Of a DNA stretch of 64,000 nucleotides, positions 45,334 through 56,231 are shown piece by piece. A program made the position numbers and the translations under genes. A model generated the notes under the pieces. It did not search any database. It was given only the letters and a program-made list of their open reading frames with translations, and was not told the origin of the DNA. Source of the DNA: Tausonia pullulans (Eukaryota; Basidiomycota; Tremellomycetes; Cystofilobasidiales; Mrakiaceae); the NCBI GenBank assembly GCA_951802195.1, contig OX637625.1, positions 1,302,001 to 1,366,000 on the forward strand, in the 5' to 3' direction. Position 1 is the stretch's first letter, and each line of letters starts with the position of its first letter.

Positions 45334-48300
45334 CTAGATCCACCCAGCAGCTGAGGACATCGGCGGAGGCTGCTTGGAGCCAGCGGAGGAGCTCTTGCCG
45401 AGGGACGAGCGGCCGGGTGTCGGGATAGACGACAGATTCTCGAGCCCAATGAGCTGCTTGGGCAGCGTCCAGACAATTTCCTCCTTTGGTTTGAACGATG
45501 GTGTGGCTCGCTTGGTGCCGAGGCTTGTGGATGAGGGCTGACGAAGGAGCGACCGGCGAGGCGTGCCTTCGACGATGGAAAACGCGCTCGGAGCAGTGGG
45601 GGATTGATGTGTCCAGCCAACAACACCAAATTCGTCTATGGATGAGCGCGGAGGGAAGGCCGACAGCGCAGACTGAGAGTCATACGATGACGAGGCCGCT
45701 CGGGGTGCATGCCTCGCCCTCGCCGGTGTCTGCGGGAGACCCGACTTGGGCAAGCGTGAACCAACGCCGCCAATGCCATTGCCGACGGCGATCCGCGAGG
45801 AGGACGACAACGATGAGAAGGGCGAAGACGACGAAGTAGCGGCCGCCGTCGCGCGATGAGGAAGCGACGAGGTAGAGACGATCCGACGGACTGGCGCCAT
45901 ACTGGTGAGAGGTCGGATAGCGGACGACAATCGCTGCTCTACCTCCGGAGCGATGAATGAAGGCAGCGGCTTGCGAGGAATCGAGTGCTGACTGGAGGAG
46001 CGCTGGCTCGACGACAAACTGGGTGGCTTAATGGGAGAATGCAAAGAGGAAGAAGACGAAGCGGTCTGCAGGACAGGCTGAAGGAGGGAAAGGAGGATTA
46101 GTTCACTGTTACCGACGGCACAGCACAACAGATAGGAGACGAATGGAGCACAACGTACCTGGACTTCAGCAGGAATCGTCGTTTTAGTGCTTGGCCGATC
46201 GCTCTTCGATCGTGATACGGTCGGGCGGGTTTGCCCTAACGCAGGGCCTCGTCTAGAGAACGGCTCTGAAGCTTCCCTCGAAAGAGCCGGAGGTCGCATT
46301 CTTGCCGTCATTGGTGCCACTGCCGTCGAAGACGAAGAGCCCATCGGTCCCAACCCAAGGGCAAGGACGAGCCTCTCTCGCCTTTCCCTCCCTCGAATCT
46401 GCTCAGCCGCCTTCTCCCACCCAATCTCTTTCAATGTCCTCTGCACATCATCCTCTCCGTCGCTCTCCCCACCAATGGTATCATCCTCCTCGTCCTCGCC
46501 ATCCTCCTCCGCTAGCAAGCCACCCTCGACTCCAGGCCCATCCGCCGACATCGCATCTCTCGCCTTGCGAGGCTTCCCCAGCGTTGCCGTGTCCGATACT
46601 CTCCTTCGAAGTCTCCTCGCCTTCTCGCCTCCCAGCGCATGGGGAACCTCGACCTCTCCCCAGGGGTCTTCCTCGTCTGGGGCATGCAAGTCGAGTTGCC
46701 TTGGTCGAGGGAGGACCTTGCCTGAGGGTGTAAGAAGCGCTCCGTCTTCTGTCAGGGAGAAGATAGAGTTGGCCCGCCGGGACGACCTGGAGCCGAGGGA
46801 CGAGCGGGCGGATCCTCGAGAGAAAACGGTGCCGAGGGAGGAGGGTCGGAGGACGGTGCTCTTGTGGCTCTCCAGAGGCAGAGGAGAGCTTTGGTGGCTG
46901 CTCAAGGGTTGGGAAGAGCCGGTGGGAGAATAGGCCGCTGCTGTAGCTGCTGTCTTGAGAGGCGAGTCTGTGGACTGCCGAGTGGGTGCATTCATGGGCG
47001 CAAAAGCGGAATGCCGACCGAAGGTGTGGTCTGAGGCGGAAGAGGATCGAGGGGAAGAGAATCCGGAGAACGCCCCGGCCGACATGGGCTGAGGCGAGTA
47101 GACATACGAGGTGGGGCGGGGAGAGGAGTGGGAGGAGACAGAGGGAGAAGATGTGGCCGTTGTCGGCGTCGTCGAGATGGGCTGCGGGAGAGAGCTCCTC
47201 GGCGAGGGCGTAATATTGGGTCTGAGAGGAGGCACCGGGAAGGCCGCAACAAGGGACGACCGCGAGGTCCGCTTGGGCCGTCGGTCGAGTGTCTGCGAGC
47301 GCAGTCGCCACTGCTCCTCCTCGGAGTCGCTACCGTCCCAGCCGGCATTGTACGTCGACATAGCCGAGGTGCTTCGCGTAGGAGTGGAGTCGGCCGAGTT
47401 CCACGTCATAGGAGCGGCGAGAAGGTGAGAATGCGGGGAGAGGATGCGCGCGTTCAGCGCGAGGCGCTCGAGGGGGGCAGCCAGGTCGATGTCCGACTGT
47501 TCAAAAAGAACCATCAGTTCTGCGCACACATACACAAAGGAAAACATACGAGAGAGCGAGACCAACCTCTGCCTGCAAGTCGTCTTCACTCTCACTGTCG
47601 TCCTCCGTCGCCGACGTCCCCGCCTCCAAGTCCATGACGGACAACCAGCTGTCCGCCGCCGTCGTCTTGGGTCTCGGCGTCCTCGGCATCTTGGCCGTCG
47701 CGCGTGCAATGAGCCGCATCTCTGCGACGTCGGGGCTCTGCGCCCGATCGACGGCGCCCCAGCCGTCGCTGCTCTCGCCGCGGTCTGAGTCATCTCCTGC
47801 AACAACGTCGTGTCCGTCGGCTGCAGCGGAGGGGTGGTTAATCACCGTAGTGGCTGCCGAGGACGAGGCGGAGTGAACTCCAGCGTGCTTCACGGGTGGA
47901 TGAGGTGTCCCCGCAGGCTGCGTAACGCGCGCCACACCAGGCGCGCCGTTGAAGTCTGGTGCCGAGGATGTCGATGAGCCGCAGACGGAAGCGAGAGAGA
48001 AAGCGTCGGACGAGCGTCGATGGGAGATGGTGGATGAGGTCTGGGTCGTTGTGGCTGTGGCTGTTGAGAAGCGGCGGCCGGGGGAGGAGGCGGGTGGGAA
48101 GTCGGGCCTGGTTGCTGCTGCCATGGCCGCTGGTGGCGGAGGGGACGGCAGATCCGGGATGTCGAGTAGACGAATTGGAGAGGGAGATGGTTGAACGGCA
48201 GCTGTCGCTGTCGATGACGATGCTGAGGGCGCTAGTGCTGAAGGAGGCGGAGGAGGTCCCCAAGAGTTGTCCCGCCAATCCGGCAAAGCTCCATCCCCAC

Positions 48301-49336
48301 CTGGCCACCCCATCTCCTGTTCATGCAGCAGGCTCTCCGCTGAGTACCTAGGGCTACTTGTCCTATACCGACTCACAGCGTCAATAAGGACAAGCGCCGG
48401 CTCGTCCCCAGACGTCGTCGACGCAAACGAGGAGGCGCGAGGGGCTTTGTGGGGCATCCCACCGGCTGTGTGATCAACGGAGCCGTCGAAACTTCCTCTG
48501 GGGCTCAAACTTCCCCCTGACCCTCCTCCCCCTGGGGCGACACTAAAGCTGAAACTGGAATCATCGCCGCTCGGTACGCGAGGGTAAGCTGACAGACCTG
48601 CCGAGTCTGGCGTCGAGGAGCCCGCACCGCCTATCGAGGACGGCGGCCCATCGTAGCTGCTACGATCCCCTCTCGCACCATCGTTGAAAGATAGCGGAAT
48701 CGGAGGAAGCGGGACCGTCGGCGCAGGTGAGAGCGGTCGGCTGGACGGGGCCCGCTTCGTCGACGTCGACCACGATGACAGCGATGGGCCTACCCCCGGC
48801 GAGAGCGTTAGGCTTGTCGAGCTCGTGGAGTTGGTCGCTGCATGCGGCTGCTTGTAGAGCGGAGACAAGCCGCTGTGGCTGCTCCTCGATGCGCCATCGT
48901 TGTACACCGAGCCTGAGGTCGCGCTCGGCCGCGGCCGGTAGGGCCGTGTCCGTGTCTGCATTGGAGGTTGTGGTGGTCGACTCGCCGTTCCTGCCCCATT
49001 GTCTCCTCCTCTTCCATCCCAACCTTCTCTAGAATCAACCCGTCGATGCTGAGGCTTCTTCGGCTGCCGTAGGCCGTTTTCCTCCTCGTCCTCGGAGCCG
49101 ACGACACGCGCCCGCTCATTGTCCTTGTCGCGGTCGTCGCGCGTCTGTTCCGGACTAGGATAAGCTTCGAGCGATGGTCGGGCACGACTGGCTAAATTTT
49201 TGGACGCCGAAGTGGACGGAGAGGAGGAGGAGAGCAGCACGTCGACGACGCCTCGACTCGTATGTCGGGCTGGAGGGACGACCAGCGGCGGGGAGCTCGA
49301 GCGCAAGAGAGAAGTCGACGGGGGGAAGGCGCTCAT
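45334..49336 (-). CDS. Large disordered Ser/Pro-rich protein with SxIP-like motifs
   Basis: Three exons, 49336-47567, 47496-46159 and 46077-45334, give 1283 residues, all in frame. The start is the first ATG of the frame, MSAFPPSTSLLRSSSPP. I do not recognise the family. Nearly the whole chain is low complexity (Ser, Pro, Arg). Possible short ordered segments are DDVQRTLKEIGWEKAAEQIR (about residues 950-985) and the extreme C-terminus EEIVWTLPKQLIGLENLSS. The basic C-terminal region carries SRLP and SGLP near 1143-1151 and SSIP near 1252-1255, the last followed by TPGR. In other proteins, SxI/LP motifs in basic Ser/Pro-rich stretches bind EB1-type microtubule plus-end proteins. Two introns are supported; the second is 81 nt and stop-free. 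Confidence 0.65.
46078..46158 (-). other. Stop-free 81-nt intron in the disordered protein gene
   Basis: Donor GTACGT and acceptor CTTCAG. The length is divisible by three with no in-frame stop, so retention would add 27 mostly hydrophobic residues between AEVQ and PVLQ. The hydrophobic, Cys-containing inset contrasts with the flanking disordered sequence, which is why I call it an intron. Confidence 0.6.
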
Positions 49337-50369
49337 ATCCTCTCTCTCTCTCTCTGCCCGAAGCGAATGGCGGACTGAGGCAGATGGATGGGTAAATGGG
49401 ATGGATGGAAGGAGGAAGGGAGGGTGGGGCGGTCTCAAGCTGAGACGCGGCTGACGGGTTTGGTAGGCAGGCGGAGTGTTGACTGAGTAGGCAGGCAGCA
49501 ATCGGCCGTGACGGTCGCCGGGGGACCGATAACCTCGTGTGCCGGATGTGGATACAGAGCGGCTGTCACCCAGGAAGCCGAGGGTCGGCCGGCAGAGACG
49601 GAAGGGGGAAGGACTCCAAGATGGTGATGGTGGTGGTGGTGGTGGTGGTGGTTGTGAGACAAGAGATACACGCGCGTTCGTCGTACACGGCCGATCCGAG
49701 GAAGAGATGAAGAAGCTTTGGTCCGTAGGCCGCTGAGGGAGAGACAGGCAGCGTCGACCGTGAGAGATCGAAATGTTTCACCTCAAATTCCGGTCGGTCT
49801 TGGGTGTCCGTCCTTTCCTGCTTAGACTGCTGCCCCGTCCCCCGCACGCTTCTTCGTAATTTTAGGCAAGCCAGGAAGCTTCTTCATCGTTTGCCTGGCT
49901 AAAATGCGCTCTTCAACGGCTCCTGAGGTGGGGATTAGATAGATGGACGGGGAAGCTGACAGTCAGCCCCTTCAAGAGATGATCTGAGGGTCGACAGTCA
50001 GCAGCTCCGTCCCTTCCTTCCTTCTCTTCTTCTCTTCCCCCTGAAAAGATCGATTGACTGTTCTTCTCCCTTCATCTCTGCGAGCGTGTGGTCCCCCGCA
50101 TTGCTCATCCAAACTGAAAAGGCCAGCCAAGGCGTGGCGCATGCTTGTGGGAGGAGGGAAGTCCATCATCCATCCTGTCTAGAGAGCAGCGCGCGCGAAG
50201 GGAAAAGAAAGGGAAGGAAAAAAGACAATGGGAGGAGATGTTTGGGAGCGGCAAAGGGGGTCCAGAAAAGAGAGAGTGAGAGAGAATATGGAGAGGGAGG
50301 GCTTCGAAGGCGCCCTCGAATGGGGAGGGCCAAGAGCCAGGGGAGAAAGGAGGAGACGACGAGGCCTCT
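49337..50369. promoter_or_regulatory. Upstream region of the disordered-protein gene with simple repeats
   Basis: About 1 kb. A (TC)n run at 49340-49355 touches the start codon on the leader side. A GGT-type triplet run lies at about 49622-49653. An interrupted inverted repeat (ttttag...ccagg / cctggctaaaa) lies at 49860-49904. The region also holds the PSA1 3' end. No gene is supported. Confidence 0.45.
49622..49653. repeat. GGT/GAT triplet microsatellite
   Basis: A run of ggt units preceded by gatggtgat, about 30 bp, upstream of the disordered-protein gene. Confidence 0.8.
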
Positions 50370-52717
50370 TTCTGAATAGATTCAAGTGAGTCAGAGAGAC
50401 AACCTACGATAAAGAGATACGGGTGGGACTGACACATGACGATCCGGGGCTCGGTGATGCTGCTCGAGATCTGAAGAACGGAGGCAAGAAGCAGGGTTCA
50501 GCCGGCCAGTCCACGCAAGCCCCTTCGAAACGACAAGGGCGACTCACGCTCTTGTGCGGGAGGACCGAGGCACCGTTGATGAAGAGCTCGTCCTTGATCG
50601 CAACGTCGTCGCCGAGAACAGTAATGTTCTCAACGCGCGCCCACCGTCCGACGGACGAGTTCCAGCCGATGATGGAGCTCATGACCCAAGCGTGATCCTT
50701 GACCGTCGCGTTCGCCATGACGACGCATCGCTGGAGTCGGACACCAGCACCGACCTTGACGCCAGGGCCGATGACGACGTTGGGTCCGACGAGCGCCGTC
50801 GGGTCGACTGTCGCCGTCGGGTCAATGAGGACGTTGCCACCGCGGATCCAAGGCTGCTTGGGGTCCGCGAGCTGCTTCGAGCTCTGCGAGGTGAGATGGG
50901 AGAGGTAGAGGCAGGTTCCTGGTGGGGGCAAAACGCAGATCGACGCGTCAATGACCTTTGTCCAATTGTCTCCCCTCCCCCTCTCACCCGTTCGTCTCTC
51001 GACGTACCCGTGAGGTAATCCTTGGGCTGTCCAATGTCCATCCAGAAGCCCTGCATGTCAAACGCATGGAGCTGACCCTCCTGGGCGATGACGGGGAAGA
51101 TCTCCTTCTCAATCGAAGTCGGCTTGAGCTCGATCCGGTCGAGAACGGACGGGTTGAAGAGGTAGATGCCGGCATTGATTCGGTTGCCGACGAACTCGAC
51201 GGGCTTCTCGACGAATCGGTCGATGACGGACGAGTTGGGCTTCTGGACAACGACACCGTAGGCCGAGGGCTCGGCAACCTTGGTCACCATGATGGTACCC
51301 TCGCCTCCGTGAGCGCGATGGAAGGCGCTGGAGTGAGTGAGTGGGTGGAGTGAGTCAGAGGATGTGTCTTCGTCACTGAGTGACCCAAAGAATCGAAAGG
51401 CAGGCACGCACATCGTCTCCTCGAAGGGGTACGAGCAGGTGACGTCCGAGTTGAGGACAAAGAAGGGCGAGTCGTCCTTCTTGAGGATCTCACGGGCAAG
51501 GGCGAGGGGTCCGGCTGGCGGCCGGCGGTGAGAGAGGGTCAGTCACCAAACAAGACAGCGAGGCGAAGATGAGCTACGACGTCAGACGTACCCGTGCCGA
51601 GGGGCTCGCTCTCGACGGAGAAGGTGATCTTGATGCCGTACTGCTCCTCGGTCTCCTTGAGCATAGCGACCATGACCTCCGGCCGGTAGTTGACGGCGAG
51701 GACGATGTCCTTGACACCAGCCTTGACGAGAGCCTGAGAGGGGAAAAGGTTCCGGGCAGTGTGTCAGAGTGCGCGTTCGCCCCCTCCCCCCCCTCGTCCC
51801 TCGCTCGACGCGGCACACAAGAGACGCACCTCGATCTGATGAAGGCTGCATGGGCAAAAAAGCGACGGGAGCAAAAGCGACAGGGCGAGAAAGAGAAACA
51901 TGGCCGACGGCTCCGGTCAGGACATGGGGAGTCTCGGCCAACGTGGGTAGGCCCCTCCGCCGGGCACTCACATCATGGCCTTGTTGCAGACTGCATGGGA
52001 TGGAGGAGACCAAAGCGTGAGCAATAGTACCCCCGAAGAGTAAACCGGCCAAGGAGAGCGAGCAGGCAACAAGACAAGGGCGAGACCCTAGGGGCCACAC
52101 GCGTCTGTCTCCTGCGGGGAAGGCGAGACTCACACTCGACGAGCGGCTTGGGGAGCGTAAGCGTGAGAGGACGGAGACGGGTGCCGAAACCTGGATGGCA
52201 TGAGATGCAGCGGGAGGACAGGCATGTCAGCACGGGCTAGCCTCAGGAGGAGAGACCGACGACGGAAAACCGGATGGGTGAGGCAGAGCGAATGAACGGG
52301 CCCATGGGGCGTGGGGCCTCGGCACCGAGCCAACGCGCGAACGAACCCGATGCCAGCGGCGCGCGACGCCAGCGAGGGGGAGAAAGCGAGAGGGGTGACC
52401 GAGGCGCACGCCCGCACCAAAGGCATGCAAGCCCAAGTCGAGACGCGGAGAGGGGCGCGATGGCCGGGGCCGCAGGAGAGCGAGGGCAGAGACTCACCGC
52501 CGACGAGAATCAGGGCCTAGAGAGGAGAGCGAGGCGATGCATGAGGCGGGCGAGGGCGACAGAGGAAGGGCCAGGGCGGCGAGGGCGGCGAGGGCGATGG
52601 AGCGAGGCGGGCGAGGGCAAAGTGACAGCGGGACGAGTCTCAGAACTCGATGCAAGATGGACGCCAGGGGACGCGTTCTCGCGGGAGCCGGCTCGGCAGA
52701 CGCAGGCTGACCTTCAT
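50370..52717 (-). CDS. PSA1: GDP-mannose pyrophosphorylase (mannose-1-phosphate guanylyltransferase)
   Basis: The enzyme makes GDP-mannose from GTP and mannose-1-phosphate for glycosylation, GPI anchors and cell-wall mannan, in the cytosol. About eleven exons are supported. The first encodes only ATGAAG, then ALILVGG and [19 protein letters not shown], the nucleotide-binding signature. Further blocks are [95 protein letters not shown] and [16 protein letters not shown]. The C-terminal left-handed beta-helix has [20 protein letters not shown] and ends ITEPRIVM. Family members stop after this Met. Here the stop codon is completed only by splicing: T at 50434 plus AA at 50371-50370 around a 62-nt intron. 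It is divergent from CRIPT, 681 bp between starts. Confidence 0.95.
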
Positions 52718-53398
52718 AGTGTAGACGGGAGAAAGACGGGGAGAGGAGAAGCTGGAGAGAGAGGGGGCTGGCGGGCGAGCGGCGGCGGTGTTGGACGTTG
52801 GTTGGGAGGGTCGGTCTCGTCTCGACGAAAGCGGCCGCCCTCGCGCCTCTCGTGCCGCGCCTGGCCCAACGAGGAGGGACCTCGACGCGCGCTATTGCAT
52901 CGAGGCCCCCACGTGCGCAGCGGGGCAACGGGGACGGCCAGCGGAGCAGAATGCATCTTCAGAGGGCACCGGCTCGTCGGCGGGAGCATCGTCTGCATGC
53001 TGCTTGCTCGACCCAACTGATTCGGCGGGAAGAGTGGCATCTGCGTGCATGCTGTCATGCAAGCGTCCCAGCTCCAGCGATGCGCCCCATCCGTCTATAT
53101 ATGCATCTCCGCGGCTGTGCGGCACAGTCTTCTGGCCCTGCCCTCCCTCCCCCTCTCTTTCTTTTCGAGGTGTCTGGTCGTGTCCAGCCCGGGCGTTCAT
53201 TCACGAGCGGCGGGAGCGAGCGCGGGTAGCGAAAGACATCAGCGGCTTTCGCGCCGCTCCCACGACAGTCGCCGTTCGCCCAGAGCGAGAACAGCCGGCT
53301 CGCGGTTGCCCGTCGCCCCTCCACCCAACCACCATCCGTACCCCCTCGGCTTCCTCAACCTCGCTGCAGACGCTTGTCTGTCGACTGCATCTTCCACC
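52718..53398. promoter_or_regulatory. Divergent promoter region, PSA1/CRIPT
   Basis: About 680 bp between divergent starts. It is G+C-rich near PSA1, with gcatgc and tgcatgc palindromes around 52990-53060. No gene is supported, although open frames run through on both strands. Confidence 0.4.
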
Positions 53399-54058
53399 AT
53401 GGTCTGCAAAAAGTGCGAAAAGAAATTGAGTAAGGTCGCCGCCCCCGATCCCGTATGTCCCCTTGTTCCGTCGTCCCGGCTGTCACCTCGCCAGCTGACC
53501 ATCCTCGCACGTGTCAACGCCCTAGACCCAGATCTCGTCCTCCTCGAATCGCAAGATTGGGGAGAACAAGCTGCTTACATCCAAGCGGTTCTCGTGGGTC
53601 TTCTTCGCTCGTGACGCGTCGATCCTGTCTCCCTTCCACGCTGACTCACTGACTGTCCTGTGTCCACCGACGTCATCCTTCCTGCCTTGCTCATGTCTTG
53701 CTTGCCATCAGTCCGTACAGCAGCAAGTGCAGAGACTGCAAGGGCAGCGTCACCCAGGTAAGTCCTGTCCTCCCATACGTCCGGACTAGGCCGTCTTCGC
53801 TCGCGCGTCCTTCGAGGCTTAAACCCCCTCCCTCCATCGTATCAGACGGGCGCAGTGCTATGTTCATCGTGCTCGTACAAGAGCGGCAAGTGTGCATTGT
53901 GCGGAGCGATGGTCTTGGACGTTCGGAAGGGACAGTACAAGCAGTCTGTCAAGTAAGTCTCGATCCCCTGCCAGGGAGTGAGGTCTCATGAAGAATAACC
54001 AGTTGACCGGTCGGGTTGACTCGCCGCTTTCTTGGGTTCCTTTCTGTCTTGCAGGTAA
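53399..54058 (+). CDS. CRIPT: CRIPT-like zinc-binding protein
   Basis: A short Cys-rich protein. CRIPT binds PDZ domains in animals, but its wide conservation in fungi points to an ancestral role reported in spliceosome function. Five exons join in frame: 53399-53452, 53532-53587, 53712-53757, 53846-53952 and 54055-54058, giving 88 residues. The sequence begins MVCKKCEKKLSKVAAPDP, then SNRKIGENKLLTSKR, YSSKCRDCKGSVTQTGAVLC and SSCSYKSGKCALCGAMVLD, ending KGQYKQSVK. Five CxxC pairs are visible. The last exon has only four bases: G completing Lys, then TAA. It is somewhat shorter than human CRIPT (101 residues), mostly in the loop after the first CxxC. Confidence 0.94.
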
Positions 54059-54455
54059 TGACCCTGTCCCTACCGTCCGACGTCTTGGGGGGACCTTCGG
54101 AAGGGCAAACGGGCAAGCGAGCGACGCGTCGTTTCACTTGTGCGAGTCCTTTCCCAAGTCCCTTGGACTTGCATCCTGTATTTTAGCCATCCTCTTCTTC
54201 ATTTCCTTGTATAACGATCGATGATACCCCCCTACCCCTCTGGCGGCGAGCGAGGAGCCGCGCATCGTGAGTGATGCCTAGATGAGCGCGCTTGGATAGA
54301 ATAGTTGGGAGAGCCGGCGCGCTTGTTCGTCACGACCAAGGGCGTCAGTCTCAGACCTTGTCCTCTCTCTCTCTCTCTCTTTCTCCCTCAGCAAATGGCG
54401 AACAAAGCAGAAACAAAAATCACAATCGGGGAACACGCCATCTCTCTCTCTCTCT
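54059..54455. other. Convergent intergenic region with CT repeats
   Basis: About 400 bp between CRIPT and ARP2 stops. (CT)n runs lie at about 54363-54382 and 54441-54456, the second touching the ARP2 stop. No gene is seen. Confidence 0.45.
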
Positions 54456-54621
54456 CTACTCGCTCATCGAGAGCCGGTCGAGCGCCCTCGGTCCTTGCTC
54501 GTCCCACTCGGCCTTTGAGACCCAGAACTCCTCGCGGTTTTTCATGATGTCGGCGAGGACGGCGCCTCCGAGGAAGACCATGTGCTTCCTGCGCGGGGGG
54601 TCTTCGATCCGGATTTTGAAG

Positions 54622-54675
<54 letters not shown>

Positions 54676-56231
54676 CGCGTGAGTCAGACGAAAGAGAGGA
54701 TGGACCAAACGACGCCAATGACCTACCTTGAGCTTCGACCCGTCCCCACCGAGCACGCGAGTCAGGTAGAGCTGCTTCATCTCCTTCTCGAGCCTGCTCG
54801 GCAGACCTGGGTACATCGAGGACCCTCCGGAAAGAACGATGTGCTTGTAGAGTTCCTGGCGGGTGTCAACGGCAGCAGCCTGGATCGTCTGGAAGAGAAG
54901 CTCTGCCATGCCAGGCTGCTCGACGTCCACGAGGTGCGGCTGGAACATGCACTCGGGGGCTTCAAACCGCTCCGAGCCGACCTTGATGATGCGGCCGTCG
55001 GGGAGCTGAGAGAAGAGGAGAGGGTAAGTCGAGGACTGGTTTCCCCAAAGGAGAGCGGCGACGCACAGTGTAGTTCTCAACAAGAACAGTCGTGTCCTCC
55101 GAGAGGCGCTTGTCCTGCTCGAGATCGTAGCTGCGAGTGGAGTCAATGTCAGCGGCGGCCTCCGTACACCGATCAAAGCTACCAATGCCCTCACCTCGTA
55201 TAGCAGAGCTTCTCTTTGATCCCCCGCACAGTCTCAAAGTCGGCCGTCCGGTTGAATGCGTAGCCGCGCATGAGGAGAAGCTTGATGAGGTACCGCGTCA
55301 CATCCCGACCGGCGACGTCGAGTCGGCGGGTGAGATGAGGGAGGGCGTATCCCTCGTAGACGGGGACAATGTGTGTTACACCGTCTCCTGAGTCGACAAC
55401 AACTCCAGTCTGGAGACCTGGTAACATCGAGGCAGGGAGAAAGATGGGTCAGGGTCAGCACGCGCGCACAGTGTTCACTGCAGGCGTCACGAACCTTGCG
55501 CGTAGAGCGTGAGGACGGCCTGGATGGCGACATAGACGCCTCCGACCTGGAAATCCTCAAACATGACCTCGGCCATCTTCTCCCGGTTCTTCTTGGGGTT
55601 CATCGGCGGCTCGGTGAGGAGCACCTTGCGGCCCGCTGGGTCGATCTGAAGCTTCTCCCGGAATGTATAGTCCCAGAGGAGGTGCATGTCGTCCCAATTT
55701 CGGACAATGCCGTGCTCCATCGGATGAGTCACATTGAGGAACGACCGGAGGTCGGCGGCTGAGTTGCAGCGAAGTGCGCGGGACGGACACTGTCAGACTG
55801 AAGAACGAAGCCAGGTGGATGGGGAACGACGCCAACAACACGACTAACCCTCGTCTCCGACCATAATGTCCTTGATGTTGGAGTTTCCGAGGCGCTCCTC
55901 GGCGCGAAGGATGGGCCTTCCAACGATGGAAGGGAAGACTGAGGGAAGGTGGGATTGAGATGAGCGACGGCGCGTGTCCGGGCGGGTATGGGAGACTGAG
56001 CGCGCAGCTACTAACCATGCTCAGGGAAATTAGAACCGGCGTATCCACACTTGACGAACTAGGGAGTAGTAGACGCAGTGAGGCAACGAAAGTAGAGGAG
56101 GCGGAGACGCGAAGAGGCGGTGAGGGAGAGGGAGTCAGTCAGCTCATCGGCATCCGGGCCCATGGAGGGCCGGTGACTCCACTGACTCCGGTTCCGTTGT
56201 CGACGACCAAAGGCACGGAAGGGTCTGACAT
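54456..56231 (-). CDS. ARP2: Actin-related protein 2 (Arp2/3 complex)
   Basis: A core subunit of the Arp2/3 complex, which nucleates branched actin at cortical patches and in endocytosis. The protein starts [15 protein letters not shown], containing the phosphate-1 loop. Then come [138 protein letters not shown] and [20 protein letters not shown]. It ends [40 protein letters not shown] and LDRLSMSE. The nucleotide-binding residues look intact. The last intron (54624-54726) is half occupied by a (CA)25 repeat directly before its acceptor. Confidence 0.97.
54625..54674. repeat. (TG)25 dinucleotide microsatellite inside an ARP2 intron
   Basis: Twenty-five perfect TG units on the plus strand, read as CA on the coding strand. 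The last CA supplies the A of the intron's AG acceptor. Confidence 0.95.

Noticed and set aside
50105-50437. Long C-terminal extension of PSA1 by read-through
   Set aside because: The family ends at the conserved Met, and a well-formed 62-nt intron creates the stop there.
52274-53020. 248-codon plus-strand frame opposite PSA1 exons
   Set aside because: High-G+C antisense of introns and the promoter; Arg/Gly-rich shadow without conserved motifs.
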